From Ferrovaceae bacterium (GTDB taxonomy: Bacteria; Pseudomonadota; Gammaproteobacteria; Burkholderiales; Ferrovaceae): a DNA stretch of 64,000 bases. The stretch covers positions 62,001-126,000 of the forward strand of contig DAIDLC010000005.1 of NCBI GenBank assembly GCA_027449685.1, read 5' to 3'. A program made the translations under genes and the position numbers. Below, in pieces: positions 37,130 to 46,815 of the stretch (position 1 is the first letter of the stretch; every line of letters starts with the position of its first letter). The notes below the pieces were generated by a model that was given only the letters and a program-made list of their open reading frames with translations, did not search any database and was not told the DNA's origin.

Positions 37130-38570
37130 CACTGTTTCCGGGAAAAGGCGGCACAGGAACAGCCAGCGGACACTGTTGCGCCAGCAAACCCGGTAATTGC
37201 CCAATGCTGCCCGCCCCCATGGTGATCAGCACATCGCCGGCCTGCAGACTGGCCATGAGGGCCTGCACCATCGCGGGCAAGTCGGGCGCCAGGTGTACCG
37301 GCAATGGGCCTGCCTGGGCCAACGCCTGCTGCAAGGCAGCACTATCCGCCCCGGGAATGGCGGCTTCACCAGCGGGATAGATGGGTAACAGCAACAGGGC
37401 CTCTACCTGGGAGAGCACCTGAACGAAGTGCGCGAAGCAATCCCGGGTACGGGTATACCGGTGGGGCTGAAAAGCCAGCACCAGACGTCGTCCGGGGAAG
37501 GCCCCACGGGCAGCAGCCAGGGTGGCCGCCATTTCCACGGGATGGTGTCCATAGTCATCCACCAGGGTAAAGTGGCCACCTTGCGGTAGCCGGCGTTCAC
37601 CATAACGCTGAAAACGCCGCGCCACTCCGTTAAAGCGTGCCAAGGCACGCACGATGGCCGGGTAGGGGGCGCCCAGCTCCACGGCCACGGCAATGGCTGC
37701 CAGCGCATTGAGCACGTTATGGGCCCCGGGCAAATTGAGCGTTACTTCCAGACGGCGCACCTGACGGTGTTCCCGCTCCAGATCGAGTTCCACGCCAAAG
37801 TGCATGCGCCCCGCTTCAGCACGTACCTGCACGGCGCGCACCATGGCTCCTTCTTCCAGACCGTAGGTAACCACCGGCTTGCCAAAACGCCCCATCAATT
37901 CCCGCACGATCGGGTCATCCAGACACAGCACGGCCACCCCATAAAAGGGGAGATGCTCCAAAAACTCCAGAAAGGCCGCCTTGAGGCGCTCGAAATCATG
38001 ACCATAGGTTTCCATATGATCCGCATCGATGTTGGTGACTACTGCCATCACCGGTTGCAGGACCAAAAAGGAAGCGTCGGACTCATCCGCTTCGGCCACG
38101 ATGAAATCCCCACTCCCCAAGGCTGCATGGGTACCCGCGCTGTTGAGCCGACCCCCGATCACGAAGGTGGGGTCGAATCCGGCCTCGGCCAGCACACTGG
38201 CGATCAGGCTGGTGGTGGTGGTTTTGCCATGGGTACCGGCCACCGCAATGCCTTTTTTGAGGCGCATCAGCTCTGCCAGCATCATGGCCCGTTGCACCAC
38301 GGGGATGCGATGGGCACGAGCCGCCAGCACCTCCGGGTTATCCGCCTGGACTGCGGTGGATACCACCACCACATCAGCCCCCTGGACATGCTGGGCATCA
38401 TGTCCCTTCCACACCAAAGCCCCCAACCCGGCCAAGCGTTGTGTGGCGGCATTGCTCCCCAGGTCGGACCCGGTGACGGTGTACCCCAGATTGAGCAACA
38501 CCTCGGCAATGCCGCTCATGCCCGAACCGCCAATACCCACAAAATGGACCTGCCGCACCTTATGCTTCAC
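37122..38570 (-). CDS. murC: UDP-N-acetylmuramate--L-alanine ligase MurC
   Basis: A 482-residue Mur ligase adding L-Ala to UDP-MurNAc. [18 protein letters not shown] is the N-terminal UDP-binding motif and [16 protein letters not shown] the ATP loop; [14 protein letters not shown] and [13 protein letters not shown] mark the C-terminal domain. The start is the GTG at 38570, which overlaps the murG stop by GTGA; the longer open frame is murG out of frame. Confidence 0.97.
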   Translation of the reverse strand: MKHKVRQVHFVGIGGSGMSGIAEVLLNLGYTVTGSDLGSNAATQRLAGLGALVWKGHDAQHVQGADVVVVSTAVQADNPEVLAARAHRIPVVQRAMMLAELMRLKKGIAVAGTHGKTTTTSLIASVLAEAGFDPTFVIGGRLNSAGTHAALGSGDFIVAEADESDASFLVLQPVMAVVTNIDADHMETYGHDFERLKAAFLEFLEHLPFYGVAVLCLDDPIVRELMGRFGKPVVTYGLEEGAMVRAVQVRAEAGRMHFGVELDLEREHRQVRRLEVTLNLPGAHNVLNALAAIAVAVELGAPYPAIVRALARFNGVARRFQRYGERRLPQGGHFTLVDDYGHHPVEMAATLAAARGAFPGRRLVLAFQPHRYTRTRDCFAHFVQVLSQVEALLLLPIYPAGEAAIPGADSAALQQALAQAGPLPVHLAPDLPAMVQALMASLQAGDVLITMGAGSIGQLPGLLAQQCPLAVPVPPFPGNSDE

Positions 38571-39676
38571 GCCGTCACCTCCTCGCAACTGCGCGCCATG
38601 ATCTCGGCGGCCTGGGTGCGTGCCATGGCACGCGCTGCCAAAGCCATGGCCAACAGCGCCGGACGAGTGAGCTGGCGCAACCACTGGGCCAGAGATTCCG
38701 CAGTCAGTTGGGCTTGGGGCACGACGCGTGCCGCGCCCGCCGTCTCCAGAAAACGCGCATTTACCCGTTGATGATCGTCTACCGCCGCCGGAAAGGGGAC
38801 CAGCAGGCTGGCCACTCCGGCTGCTGCCAATTCTGCCACCGTCAAAGCGCCAGAGCGGCAAATGACCAGATCGCAAGCGCCGTAAGCGCCAGCCATATCC
38901 TCGATGAAGGGGCATAACTCCGCCTGCACGGCCGCAGCGCCATAGGCGGCCTGCAGCTGTTGCATCCAGCGGGGTCCTCCCTGATGCTGCACCCGGGGGC
39001 GCAGGGCCTCGGGAATCAGGGACAAGGCCTGGGGAATGATCGTATTGAGCGCCAGCGCCCCCTGACTGCCCCCCAGCACCAGAATCTGCAGCACACCCGC
39101 ACGTCCCGCAAAGCGCTCTTCGGGAGGGGCCAGGGCGGCAATCTCCTGGCGTACCGGATTACCCACCCACTGGACATCCCGGGGCAGCCGCAAGCAGTGC
39201 GTCAAGGGGTGGGTGGAAGAGGCCTGAAATGCCTTGGGAAAGCCCTCGTAGACCCGCTTCGCCCAGGGCCCCAACAGACGATTGGTGAGGCCAGCCACCG
39301 CATTTTGCTCATGCAGAATCAAGGGGCGCTGCAGCAACAGGGCCATCAGCCCCCCGGGAAATCCGGCAAATCCGCCAAAACCCACCACCACATCAGGACG
39401 TTGGCGCAACAGCACCCCCACACTTTGCACACAGGCCCCCAACACCATGAACGGCCCCCAGAGCCAACGTCTCAGTCCCTTGCCGCGCAACCCGGCCACG
39501 GTCACGGTTTCCAAGGCAATACCCTGGGCCGGCACCAGGCGGGCCTCGATTCCCGTGGCGGTTCCCAGCCATACCACACGCCAGCCCTGAGTCTGCAGCA
39601 CCTGTGCCAGGGCCAAGGCCGGGAATACATGTCCGCCGGTTCCACCCGCCATGATCAGCGCCGTACGTCTGCTCAC
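38567..39676 (-). CDS. murG: Lipid II synthase MurG
   Basis: A 369-residue GT-B glycosyltransferase adding GlcNAc to lipid I on the inner face of the inner membrane. The N-terminal [15 protein letters not shown] and the C-terminal donor site ([13 protein letters not shown], then [15 protein letters not shown]) are intact. The GTG start overlaps the ftsW stop by GTGA; the longer open frame is not MurG-like before this point. Confidence 0.96.
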   Translation of the reverse strand: MSRRTALIMAGGTGGHVFPALALAQVLQTQGWRVVWLGTATGIEARLVPAQGIALETVTVAGLRGKGLRRWLWGPFMVLGACVQSVGVLLRQRPDVVVGFGGFAGFPGGLMALLLQRPLILHEQNAVAGLTNRLLGPWAKRVYEGFPKAFQASSTHPLTHCLRLPRDVQWVGNPVRQEIAALAPPEERFAGRAGVLQILVLGGSQGALALNTIIPQALSLIPEALRPRVQHQGGPRWMQQLQAAYGAAAVQAELCPFIEDMAGAYGACDLVICRSGALTVAELAAAGVASLLVPFPAAVDDHQRVNARFLETAGAARVVPQAQLTAESLAQWLRQLTRPALLAMALAARAMARTQAAEIMARSCEEVTA

Positions 39677-40833
39677 GGCGACCTCCGCCGCAGCATTTGG
39701 CGCGATTCGAAATCCACGCGCAGGAGCACCGCCAGAGCCACCACATTGGCAACGATGCCGCTGCCCCCATAACTCAACAAGGGCAAGGTCAGCCCTTTGG
39801 TGGGCAGCATCCCCATGTTGACGCCCATGTTGACCACGGTCTGCACCGCAAACCAGACCCCCACTCCCTGGGCCGTCAAGGCTGCAAAATATCGTTCCAT
39901 GCTGGCCGCGCGATTGCCAATGGAGAAGGCACGCCACACCAGGAACACGAACAGACCAATCGTGAACAAGACCCCCACAAAACCCAGTTCCTCGGCAATG
40001 ACCGCCATCAAGAAATCGGTATGGGCTTCGGGCAGGTACAGCTGTTTTTCTACACTGGCCCCCAGCCCCACGCCCAACCAACCGCCATGACCAAAAGCAA
40101 TCAAGGCATGGGTCAACTGGTAGCCCTTACCGAAGGGGTCGGCCCAGGGATTCCAAAACCAGACCAGACGGTTGAACCGGTAGGGCGACAGCACCACGAG
40201 CAACACGAAACCGATGGTAAGCAGCACCATCAAGACTACAAACAGGCGCCAGTTGAGCCCTCCCAAAAACAAAATGGCCGCCGTAATCGCCGTCATCACG
40301 GCCAAGGCACCAAAGTCTGGCTCGCGCAGCAGCAAGAACCCCACCAGAAACATCACCAAGCCCATGGGGAAAAACCCTTTCTTGAAACTATGCATGAAGG
40401 CGGCCTTGCGCACGGTGTAATCCGCCGCATAGAGCACCACGGCAAATTTCATGAATTCCGAGGGTTGCAGATTAAGCAACCCCAGCGATAACCAGCGCCG
40501 GCTCCCATTGACTTCCTTGCCCAAACCGGGAATGAGCACCAGCAGCAAGCCTGCCAGTCCCACTCCAAACAACCAGGGAGCCAGGCGCTGCCAACGCTGT
40601 ACCGGAATCTGAAAAGCCGCAGCGCCCGCCACCAGGGCCGCGGCCACGTAGGCCAACTGGCGCACGAAAAAATAGCTGGAACGATACCCGATATGGCGAT
40701 CCGCTTCGGCCGAGGCAATGGACGCGGAATAGACCATGACGACGCCCAGCGCCAGCAAGGTCAGTACGATCCATAACAGGGTACGGTCATATTCCGCACG
40801 CAGCAGACGCGGGGTAGCCAGGGTGCTCAACAT
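39673..40833 (-). CDS. ftsW: SEDS peptidoglycan glycosyltransferase FtsW
   Basis: A 386-residue polytopic SEDS protein with about ten membrane segments, which polymerises lipid II at the septum with FtsI. GKEVNGSRRWLSLGLLNLQPSE and FGHGGWLGVGLGASVEKQLYLPEAHTDF, with the catalytic Asp loop, are family motifs; the end LPLLSYGGSGIVANVVAL is typical. It overlaps murD by seven bases. Confidence 0.97.
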   Translation of the reverse strand: MLSTLATPRLLRAEYDRTLLWIVLTLLALGVVMVYSASIASAEADRHIGYRSSYFFVRQLAYVAAALVAGAAAFQIPVQRWQRLAPWLFGVGLAGLLLVLIPGLGKEVNGSRRWLSLGLLNLQPSEFMKFAVVLYAADYTVRKAAFMHSFKKGFFPMGLVMFLVGFLLLREPDFGALAVMTAITAAILFLGGLNWRLFVVLMVLLTIGFVLLVVLSPYRFNRLVWFWNPWADPFGKGYQLTHALIAFGHGGWLGVGLGASVEKQLYLPEAHTDFLMAVIAEELGFVGVLFTIGLFVFLVWRAFSIGNRAASMERYFAALTAQGVGVWFAVQTVVNMGVNMGMLPTKGLTLPLLSYGGSGIVANVVALAVLLRVDFESRQMLRRRSP

Positions 40834-42344
40834 GCAGGATCTCCCGCGCGTTCCCCCCCAGCCTTGGCCGGCGGTGTCTGTGCCAGGGCCTGCACGGCCT
40901 GGATGAAAACCTGAGCGCGATGCTGATAATCCCGGAACATGTCAAAGCTGGCGCACGCAGGAGACAGCAGCACCTGATCGCCGGGTTGGGCACATTGCGC
41001 CGCCCACTGCACCGCTTGTTCCAGACTCTGAGCCTGACGTTGAGGCACCGGACAATCTCCCAAGGCACTACGAATCCGCCCGGCATCGCGCCCAATCAGG
41101 ATCACAGCGCGTCCATTGCGCTCCAGCGCAGGACCCAAAGGAGAAAAATCCTGGCCTTTGCCGTCCCCACCGGCAATCAGCACCACCGGCCCTGCCAGCC
41201 CAGTCAATGCGGCTACCGTGGCGCCCACATTGGTCCCTTTGGAATCATCCAGATAGGTGACCCCCTCGATTTGGGCCACCCATTCCACCCGATGGGGCAA
41301 ACCCTTGAAGGCCTGCACCACCGCCACAGCCCTGCTGGGCGCAATCCCCAGGGCCTCTGCCAAAGCCAGCGCAGCCATGACATTGGCCACGTTATGCCAA
41401 CCCTGCAGCGTTAAACGATCGCTACGCAACACGCGTTGCGACCCACAGCAAATCCAGGCCGGGGCCGACGCGCCTGGGTGCCCATCGGCATCGGGTAGCA
41501 AGCCCCAATCGCCCGAGGTTGCGGGAGCATCCAGACCGAAAGTAATCCGCTGTGGGGCCCAACCAGCCGCAGGCGCAGGGCACCCCTGTGGGGGAACTGC
41601 AGGGGGAAGATCGCCCCTCATGGACGACGTCCAAGGGTCCTGGCGATTGACCACTTGTATGGCACAGTGCTTGAAAATTCGTGCTTTGGCCGCCGCATAG
41701 GCGCTCATGTGCGGATACCGATCCAGATGATCCTCGGTCACATTGAGCACCGCCCCGGCCAGCAGCTGCAAGGTGTGGGTGGTTTCCAGCTGAAAGCTGG
41801 ACAATTCCAGCACATACACGTCTGCGGGAGCCTGGGTGTGCAAGGCCTCCAGCACCGGCGTGCCAATGTTGCCCAGCACCTGGGTGGATAGCCCCGCTGC
41901 CTGAGCGATTTCCCCCACCAGCGTGGTCACCGTGGTCTTGCCATTGGAGCCGGTAATGGCCACCACCCGTGGCGGGGTGGGCCAGGACTGCACCGTGCGC
42001 GCAAACAGTTCCACATCTCCCAGCACTTCCTGACCACGTGCCAGGGCCTTCTGGAGGGCTGGTGTGGATAAGGGAACCCCGGGGCTGGCCACAATCAAGG
42101 AGGCAGATTGCACCAGGGTCTCGCTCAGCTCTCCCCGATGCAAGACCACATCAGGAAACTCCGAAGCCAGAGTGGCGGCATGGGGAGGGTTGGCACGGGT
42201 ATCCGCCACGCTTACCTGAGCGCCCTGGGCGCACAACCAGCGCACACAGGACAAACCCGTATCTCCCAGACCCAATACCAGCACCGGCCGGTTCTGCAGC
42301 CAGGAATCCGGTGGGGAGGCAGGGGAATGGGCGGAAGTCATCAT
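40827..42344 (-). CDS. murD: UDP-N-acetylmuramoylalanine--D-glutamate ligase MurD
   Basis: The 505-residue ligase adds D-Glu. VLVLGLGDTGLSCVRWL (N-terminal), GSNGKTTVTTLVGEI (ATP loop), LELSSFQLE and NVTEDHLDRY, and in the third domain YLDDSKGTNVGATVAAL are present. It is longer than the usual 440-480 residues because of an Ala/Pro/Gly-rich stretch near residues 235-300. Two ATGs in tandem (42344, 42341) abut the mraY stop. Confidence 0.97.
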   Translation of the reverse strand: MMTSAHSPASPPDSWLQNRPVLVLGLGDTGLSCVRWLCAQGAQVSVADTRANPPHAATLASEFPDVVLHRGELSETLVQSASLIVASPGVPLSTPALQKALARGQEVLGDVELFARTVQSWPTPPRVVAITGSNGKTTVTTLVGEIAQAAGLSTQVLGNIGTPVLEALHTQAPADVYVLELSSFQLETTHTLQLLAGAVLNVTEDHLDRYPHMSAYAAAKARIFKHCAIQVVNRQDPWTSSMRGDLPPAVPPQGCPAPAAGWAPQRITFGLDAPATSGDWGLLPDADGHPGASAPAWICCGSQRVLRSDRLTLQGWHNVANVMAALALAEALGIAPSRAVAVVQAFKGLPHRVEWVAQIEGVTYLDDSKGTNVGATVAALTGLAGPVVLIAGGDGKGQDFSPLGPALERNGRAVILIGRDAGRIRSALGDCPVPQRQAQSLEQAVQWAAQCAQPGDQVLLSPACASFDMFRDYQHRAQVFIQAVQALAQTPPAKAGGERAGDPAC

Positions 42345-43430
42345 TCAGCGAATCTTGAGGGTGGATAAACCGGCCAGAATCAGGATGATGGTGATGATCC
42401 AGAAGCGCACCACCACCTGTGTTTCCTTCCAGCCTTTCAATTCAAAATGGTGGTGCACCGGCGCCATGCGAAAGATGCGATTGCCCGTAAGCTTGAAGGA
42501 AGCCACCTGCAACACCACAGACAGGGTTTCCAGCACGAACACCCCGCCCATCACGAACAGCACGATCTCCTGGCGCACGATGACGGCCACCAAGCCCAGG
42601 GCCGCACCCAGCGCCAGTGCGCCCACATCCCCCATGAAAACTTCGGCGGGATAGGCGTTGAACCATAAAAACCCCAGCCCGGCCCCGGTCATGGCCGCGC
42701 AAAACACCACCAATTCCCCGGCCCCGGGAATGCTGGGGAAAGCCAGATACAAGGCAAAGACCTTGTTTCCTGCCACATAAGCAAATACGGCCAAGGCGGC
42801 AGAAATCATGGCCGTGGGCATGATGGCCAAGCCATCCAGGCCATCCGTGAGGTTGACCGCATTACTGGTGCCCACCACCACGAAATAGGTCAATATCACA
42901 AACCCCATGCCTCCCAGAGGCAAGGTCACCGTTTTGAAAAACGGCACGATGAGCTGGGTTTCGGCCGGAGTGGTGGCCATCTGCAGCAGCAGCACCCCCA
43001 CAACCAAGGCAATCACCGATTGCCAGAACATTTTGGCCCGGGCAGACAAGCCTTTGGGATTGCGATGCACCACCTTGCGGTAATCATCCACCCAGCCAAT
43101 TACCCCATACCCCAGCATGGTTGCCAACACCAGCCACACATACCGGTTGGACAGATCCGCCCACAAAATGGTGGTCACGGTAATGGCCACCAGAATCAGG
43201 GCGCCACCCATGGTGGGCGTTCCACTCTTGACCAGATGGCTTTGCGGTCCATCCTCGCGCACCGCCTGGCCAATTTTGTAGGCCGTGAGTTTGCGAATCA
43301 TGGAGGGGCCCACCAGAAAGGAGATGGTGAGCGACGAGAGCATGGCCAGCACAGCACGCAAGGTAATGTATTCGAAGACATGAAAGCCTCGCACGCCCTG
43401 GGCCAGCCAATGGAACAGCATCAACAGCAT
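42345..43430 (-). CDS. mraY: Phospho-N-acetylmuramoyl-pentapeptide transferase MraY
   Basis: The 361-residue protein has ten membrane segments and makes lipid I from UDP-MurNAc-pentapeptide and undecaprenyl phosphate. [22 protein letters not shown] (Asp pair), [10 protein letters not shown] (catalytic Asp) and [12 protein letters not shown] are complete. The start has GGGAG upstream. Confidence 0.98.
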   Translation of the reverse strand: MLLMLFHWLAQGVRGFHVFEYITLRAVLAMLSSLTISFLVGPSMIRKLTAYKIGQAVREDGPQSHLVKSGTPTMGGALILVAITVTTILWADLSNRYVWLVLATMLGYGVIGWVDDYRKVVHRNPKGLSARAKMFWQSVIALVVGVLLLQMATTPAETQLIVPFFKTVTLPLGGMGFVILTYFVVVGTSNAVNLTDGLDGLAIMPTAMISAALAVFAYVAGNKVFALYLAFPSIPGAGELVVFCAAMTGAGLGFLWFNAYPAEVFMGDVGALALGAALGLVAVIVRQEIVLFVMGGVFVLETLSVVLQVASFKLTGNRIFRMAPVHHHFELKGWKETQVVVRFWIITIILILAGLSTLKIR

Positions 43431-43521
43431 AGATCACTCCCGGCCACGCACAACCCCAGGGACTCTGCAACTGGCCCTTGTGGTCTTTGGCAGCAGCGCG
43501 TGGTTTGGCGGCAGCGCTCGA

Positions 43522-45012
43522 TCATGCCAGTAAGCCCTGCACCACACGCTCCATCTGCATGAAACGCGAGCCCTTCACCAGCACCACCAAACGAACATTC
43601 ATGCGCTCCCGCAGGCTTTGCACCAGAGCCACCTGGGACGTAAAGTGCTGTGCCCCAGGGCCAAACACCCGACTGGTTTCGCTACTGAGCTCGCCCAAGG
43701 TGAGACATTCCTCAATCCCGGCCTGGCGGGCATACCGTCCCAACTCGGCATGCAGTTGATGGGCCGCATGGCCCAGTTCGCCCAAGTCGCCCAATACCAG
43801 CACACGCCGCCCCGGATGCTCCGCCAACACATCGATGGCGGCCATCACCGAGTCCGGGTTGGCATTGTAGGTATCATCCAGAACACAGGCGCCCTGCGCC
43901 GTCAGGTTGAGCTGCAGGCGACCCTTGATGCCGGTGTAGGACTCCAACCCCTGAACAATAGATGCCAGATCGATGCCTGCCGCCCAGGCCACGGCACTGG
44001 CAGCCAGTGCGTTGAGCTGATTATGTCGGCCCAATACTTTCAATCTGACCTCCCCCGTTCCCCCTGGCAGGCCGATGCGCAGCCGGTTTTCTGTGACGGT
44101 ATTGGCCAGGCTCTGGCCCCACACCTTGCCTTGCACCTCCATCTGGACCGCCGGCGAGGATGCCCCGCTGTGGTCTTGTGTCGTGCTGGCAAGCGGATTG
44201 GCGCCAGAAGATGGTTCACTCGTCCGCTCTGCCGAGGGATTGGTCTCGGGCGTCAGGAGAAGGAACTCCACCAGATCATGGCCCTGCGCGGCTTGCAGCA
44301 GAATCTGCTTTTGTGCGCAGGCCGCAGGCAACACGGCCACTCCCCCCGGAATCAGCCCTTCAAAAATTTCCGCCTTGGCCCGCGCCACACCTTCCACTGT
44401 ACCCAGCAGCCCCACATGGGCCCGCTGCACATTGTTCACCAATGCCACCTGCGGCAGGGCTACCCGGGTCATCTGCGCAATCTCCCCCGCATGATTCATG
44501 CCCATTTCCACCACCGCCCAGCGATGCCCGGGGCGCAGGCGCAGCAACGTCATGGGCAGACCCAGAGTGTTATTGAGATTACCTTCGGTAGCCAGAACCT
44601 GTTGTGCCGGATCTGCGCCATTGCGGGTCACATGCGCCGCGACGATGGCAGTGAGCATTTCCTTGACCGTGGTCTTGCCGTTACTACCCGTCACGGCCAG
44701 CACCGTGGGGGCAAGCGCCAGGCGCCAGGAGCGGGCCAGGGTGCTCAAGGCCTGATCGGTGGAATGCACCAGCAGCAAACGGTCCAGTAATTCAAAATGC
44801 TGTTTGGGCACATGGTCCACCACCGCTCCCACGGCACCAGCCGCCAGGGCGCTGGCCACGTAGTCATGCCCATCGAAGCGCTGACCCCGCAAGGCCACGA
44901 ACAAGTCTCCCGTGCGCACCTGACGCGAATCGGTGCAAACACGCAGCACGGCCTGAGTGCGTCCGGTGGTTTCCAAACCCAACCACTGACGCGCCTGATC
45001 CAAGGTCATCAT
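43522..45012 (-). CDS. murF: UDP-MurNAc-tripeptide--D-Ala-D-Ala ligase MurF
   Basis: The 496-residue ligase adds D-Ala-D-Ala. VCTDSRQVRTGDLFVALRG, ATP loop TGSNGKTTVKEML, VEMGMNHAGEI and DDTYNANPDSVMAAID are family motifs. It carries a Ser/Thr/Pro-rich stretch of about 45 residues near position 255-300 not typical of MurF. The ATG at 45012 has AGGAG ten bases upstream; longer frames reach back towards murE. A gap of 189 bases to murE is the largest in this part of the cluster and shows no gene. Confidence 0.95.
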   Translation of the reverse strand: MMTLDQARQWLGLETTGRTQAVLRVCTDSRQVRTGDLFVALRGQRFDGHDYVASALAAGAVGAVVDHVPKQHFELLDRLLLVHSTDQALSTLARSWRLALAPTVLAVTGSNGKTTVKEMLTAIVAAHVTRNGADPAQQVLATEGNLNNTLGLPMTLLRLRPGHRWAVVEMGMNHAGEIAQMTRVALPQVALVNNVQRAHVGLLGTVEGVARAKAEIFEGLIPGGVAVLPAACAQKQILLQAAQGHDLVEFLLLTPETNPSAERTSEPSSGANPLASTTQDHSGASSPAVQMEVQGKVWGQSLANTVTENRLRIGLPGGTGEVRLKVLGRHNQLNALAASAVAWAAGIDLASIVQGLESYTGIKGRLQLNLTAQGACVLDDTYNANPDSVMAAIDVLAEHPGRRVLVLGDLGELGHAAHQLHAELGRYARQAGIEECLTLGELSSETSRVFGPGAQHFTSQVALVQSLRERMNVRLVVLVKGSRFMQMERVVQGLLA

Positions 45013-45201
45013 CTGGTTTTCGCTCCTGACATGGTGCGCTTCACATGTGTCCATTACCAACCCCCTGTAAACATGGCCAACCCCTGCCCGTGCGATCACC
45101 CAGCCGCACAGACCCCACAACCCTGTTGCGCTGCAACTGACATAAAAACCCCCGGACGCCAGCAATCCTCTGGAGCGGATACCCTCGTTGCCCGCCCCAG
45201 A

Positions 45202-46812
45202 TCATGTCCCACTTCCCTGCATCCATTCCTGCACCACGGCGCGATCGCTGAAGGGCCATGAGCGCCCCGCGATCTCCTGGGTGGTTTCGTGCCCCTTGCC
45301 GGCAATCAACACCACATCTGCCGGACCGGCCTTTTGCAAGGCGAAGCGGATGGCTTGAGCGCGTTCCACGATGCGTGTGTAAGGAGCATTCATTCCTGCC
45401 GCCACCTGGTCGAGAATCGCTTCGGGGGATTCCTCCCGCGGGTTATCGCTGGTCAGCACCACATGATCCGCCAGGCGACCCGCCAGCTCACCCATCAAGG
45501 GACGCTTGCCCGGATCCCGATTGCCACCGCAACCAAACACGCACCATAATTGGCCCCGTGGGGGCAATCCGGCTCGCAGGGTTTGCAGCACTTGCTCCAG
45601 GGCATCGGGCGTGTGCGCATAATCCACCACCACCCAGGGGCGATCCTGCCCGCCCCACCGTTCCAGACGCCCTGGTGGCGCTTGCAACTGACTAACCCCA
45701 CGCACCAACGCTGACAAGGGAAACCCCAAAGCCAGAGCGGCCCCGAGCACCGCCAGCACATTGGCGATGTTAAAGGGCCCCACCAGAGCCGTTTGCATGG
45801 CGGCCTCTCCCCAGGCGCTGCGTAGCACGAATTGCGCGCCGGTCACCGGAGTTGCCACCTGCTCGGCACTCAGCCCCAGCACTCCGGGGGGGATAGCTCG
45901 CCCTTGCTGGGTATACCCGATGAGACGTACGGGCTGTTCCAAGACAGAGCCGCCCTCTGGGCGGCCGGCTTGCAGGCGTTCCACCAAAGACTGCCCTAAG
46001 GCGTCATCCAGATTGAGCACGGCAAATTCCAGATGGGCCGCGTAAAACAGCAAAGTTTTGGCAGCCGCATAGGCCTGCAGCGAACCGTGGTAATCCAGGT
46101 GATCGCGCGTCAGATTGGTCAGAACGGCACCGGCAAAACGAATACCGGATACACGCTCCTGTTCCAGGGCGTGGGAGGACACCTCCATGGCACAATACCG
46201 TGCGCCACTGGCCACATAACGCGCCAGAGCCTGCTGCAACACGATGGCATCGGGCGTGGTGTTGGCCGTGGGTTCCAAATGCCCTGGAAACCCGTTACCC
46301 AGAGTCCCCACCACCGCACAGGCCCTCTGAGCGTGATGGGGCGTTACGCCCGTTGCCACGTCCGCGGCGCTTTGCGCATCCGGGGCCAGATCTTGCAGGG
46401 CGTACTGAATCAGCGCGGCCAGCCAATGACTGCAGCTGGTCTTGCCATTGGTACCGGTAATCCCCACCACCTGCAACTGGTGCGAAGGATGCCCGTACAC
46501 GGCACCGGCAATGGCGCTGATCTGGCTGCGCAAGCGGTCGATACCCTGCTGGGCCACGGGCCATGCCCCATCCCAGCAAAAGCCTTCTTTTTCCCACAAA
46601 ACCGCCGCCGCGCCCGCCTCGATGGCCTGGGGTATGAAATGACGCCCATCGTGCGTTTCCCCGGGATAGGCTGCAAAAGTCATCCCCGGCAGCACCTGAC
46701 GGCTATCTGCCGTCAAACTGGTGAGCGGTAGCCCCAAGTGGCGCAGGGCCGCCACATCCACCACGGGAGCGCGTCCAGGGGCGGCGGCGAGCGAATGAGC
46801 CGCTTCACGCAT
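45202..46812 (-). CDS. murE: UDP-MurNAc-L-Ala-D-Glu--meso-diaminopimelate ligase MurE
   Basis: A 536-residue ligase. TADSRQVLPGMTFAAYPG, ATP loop GITGTNGKTSCSHWLA, and the amino-acid selecting motif DNPREESPE, which indicates meso-diaminopimelate rather than lysine as substrate, are visible. It starts three bases after ftsI. The length slightly exceeds the common 490-500 residues. Confidence 0.97.
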   Translation of the reverse strand: MREAAHSLAAAPGRAPVVDVAALRHLGLPLTSLTADSRQVLPGMTFAAYPGETHDGRHFIPQAIEAGAAAVLWEKEGFCWDGAWPVAQQGIDRLRSQISAIAGAVYGHPSHQLQVVGITGTNGKTSCSHWLAALIQYALQDLAPDAQSAADVATGVTPHHAQRACAVVGTLGNGFPGHLEPTANTTPDAIVLQQALARYVASGARYCAMEVSSHALEQERVSGIRFAGAVLTNLTRDHLDYHGSLQAYAAAKTLLFYAAHLEFAVLNLDDALGQSLVERLQAGRPEGGSVLEQPVRLIGYTQQGRAIPPGVLGLSAEQVATPVTGAQFVLRSAWGEAAMQTALVGPFNIANVLAVLGAALALGFPLSALVRGVSQLQAPPGRLERWGGQDRPWVVVDYAHTPDALEQVLQTLRAGLPPRGQLWCVFGCGGNRDPGKRPLMGELAGRLADHVVLTSDNPREESPEAILDQVAAGMNAPYTRIVERAQAIRFALQKAGPADVVLIAGKGHETTQEIAGRSWPFSDRAVVQEWMQGSGT

Positions 46813-46815
46813 GGG

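Noticed and set aside
37719-38771. 350-codon open frame on the plus strand
   Set aside because: Antisense to murC and murG, no recognisable motif.
38571-38915. 115-residue N-terminal extension of MurC
   Set aside because: It is murG read in another frame; the GTG overlapping the murG stop is the natural start.
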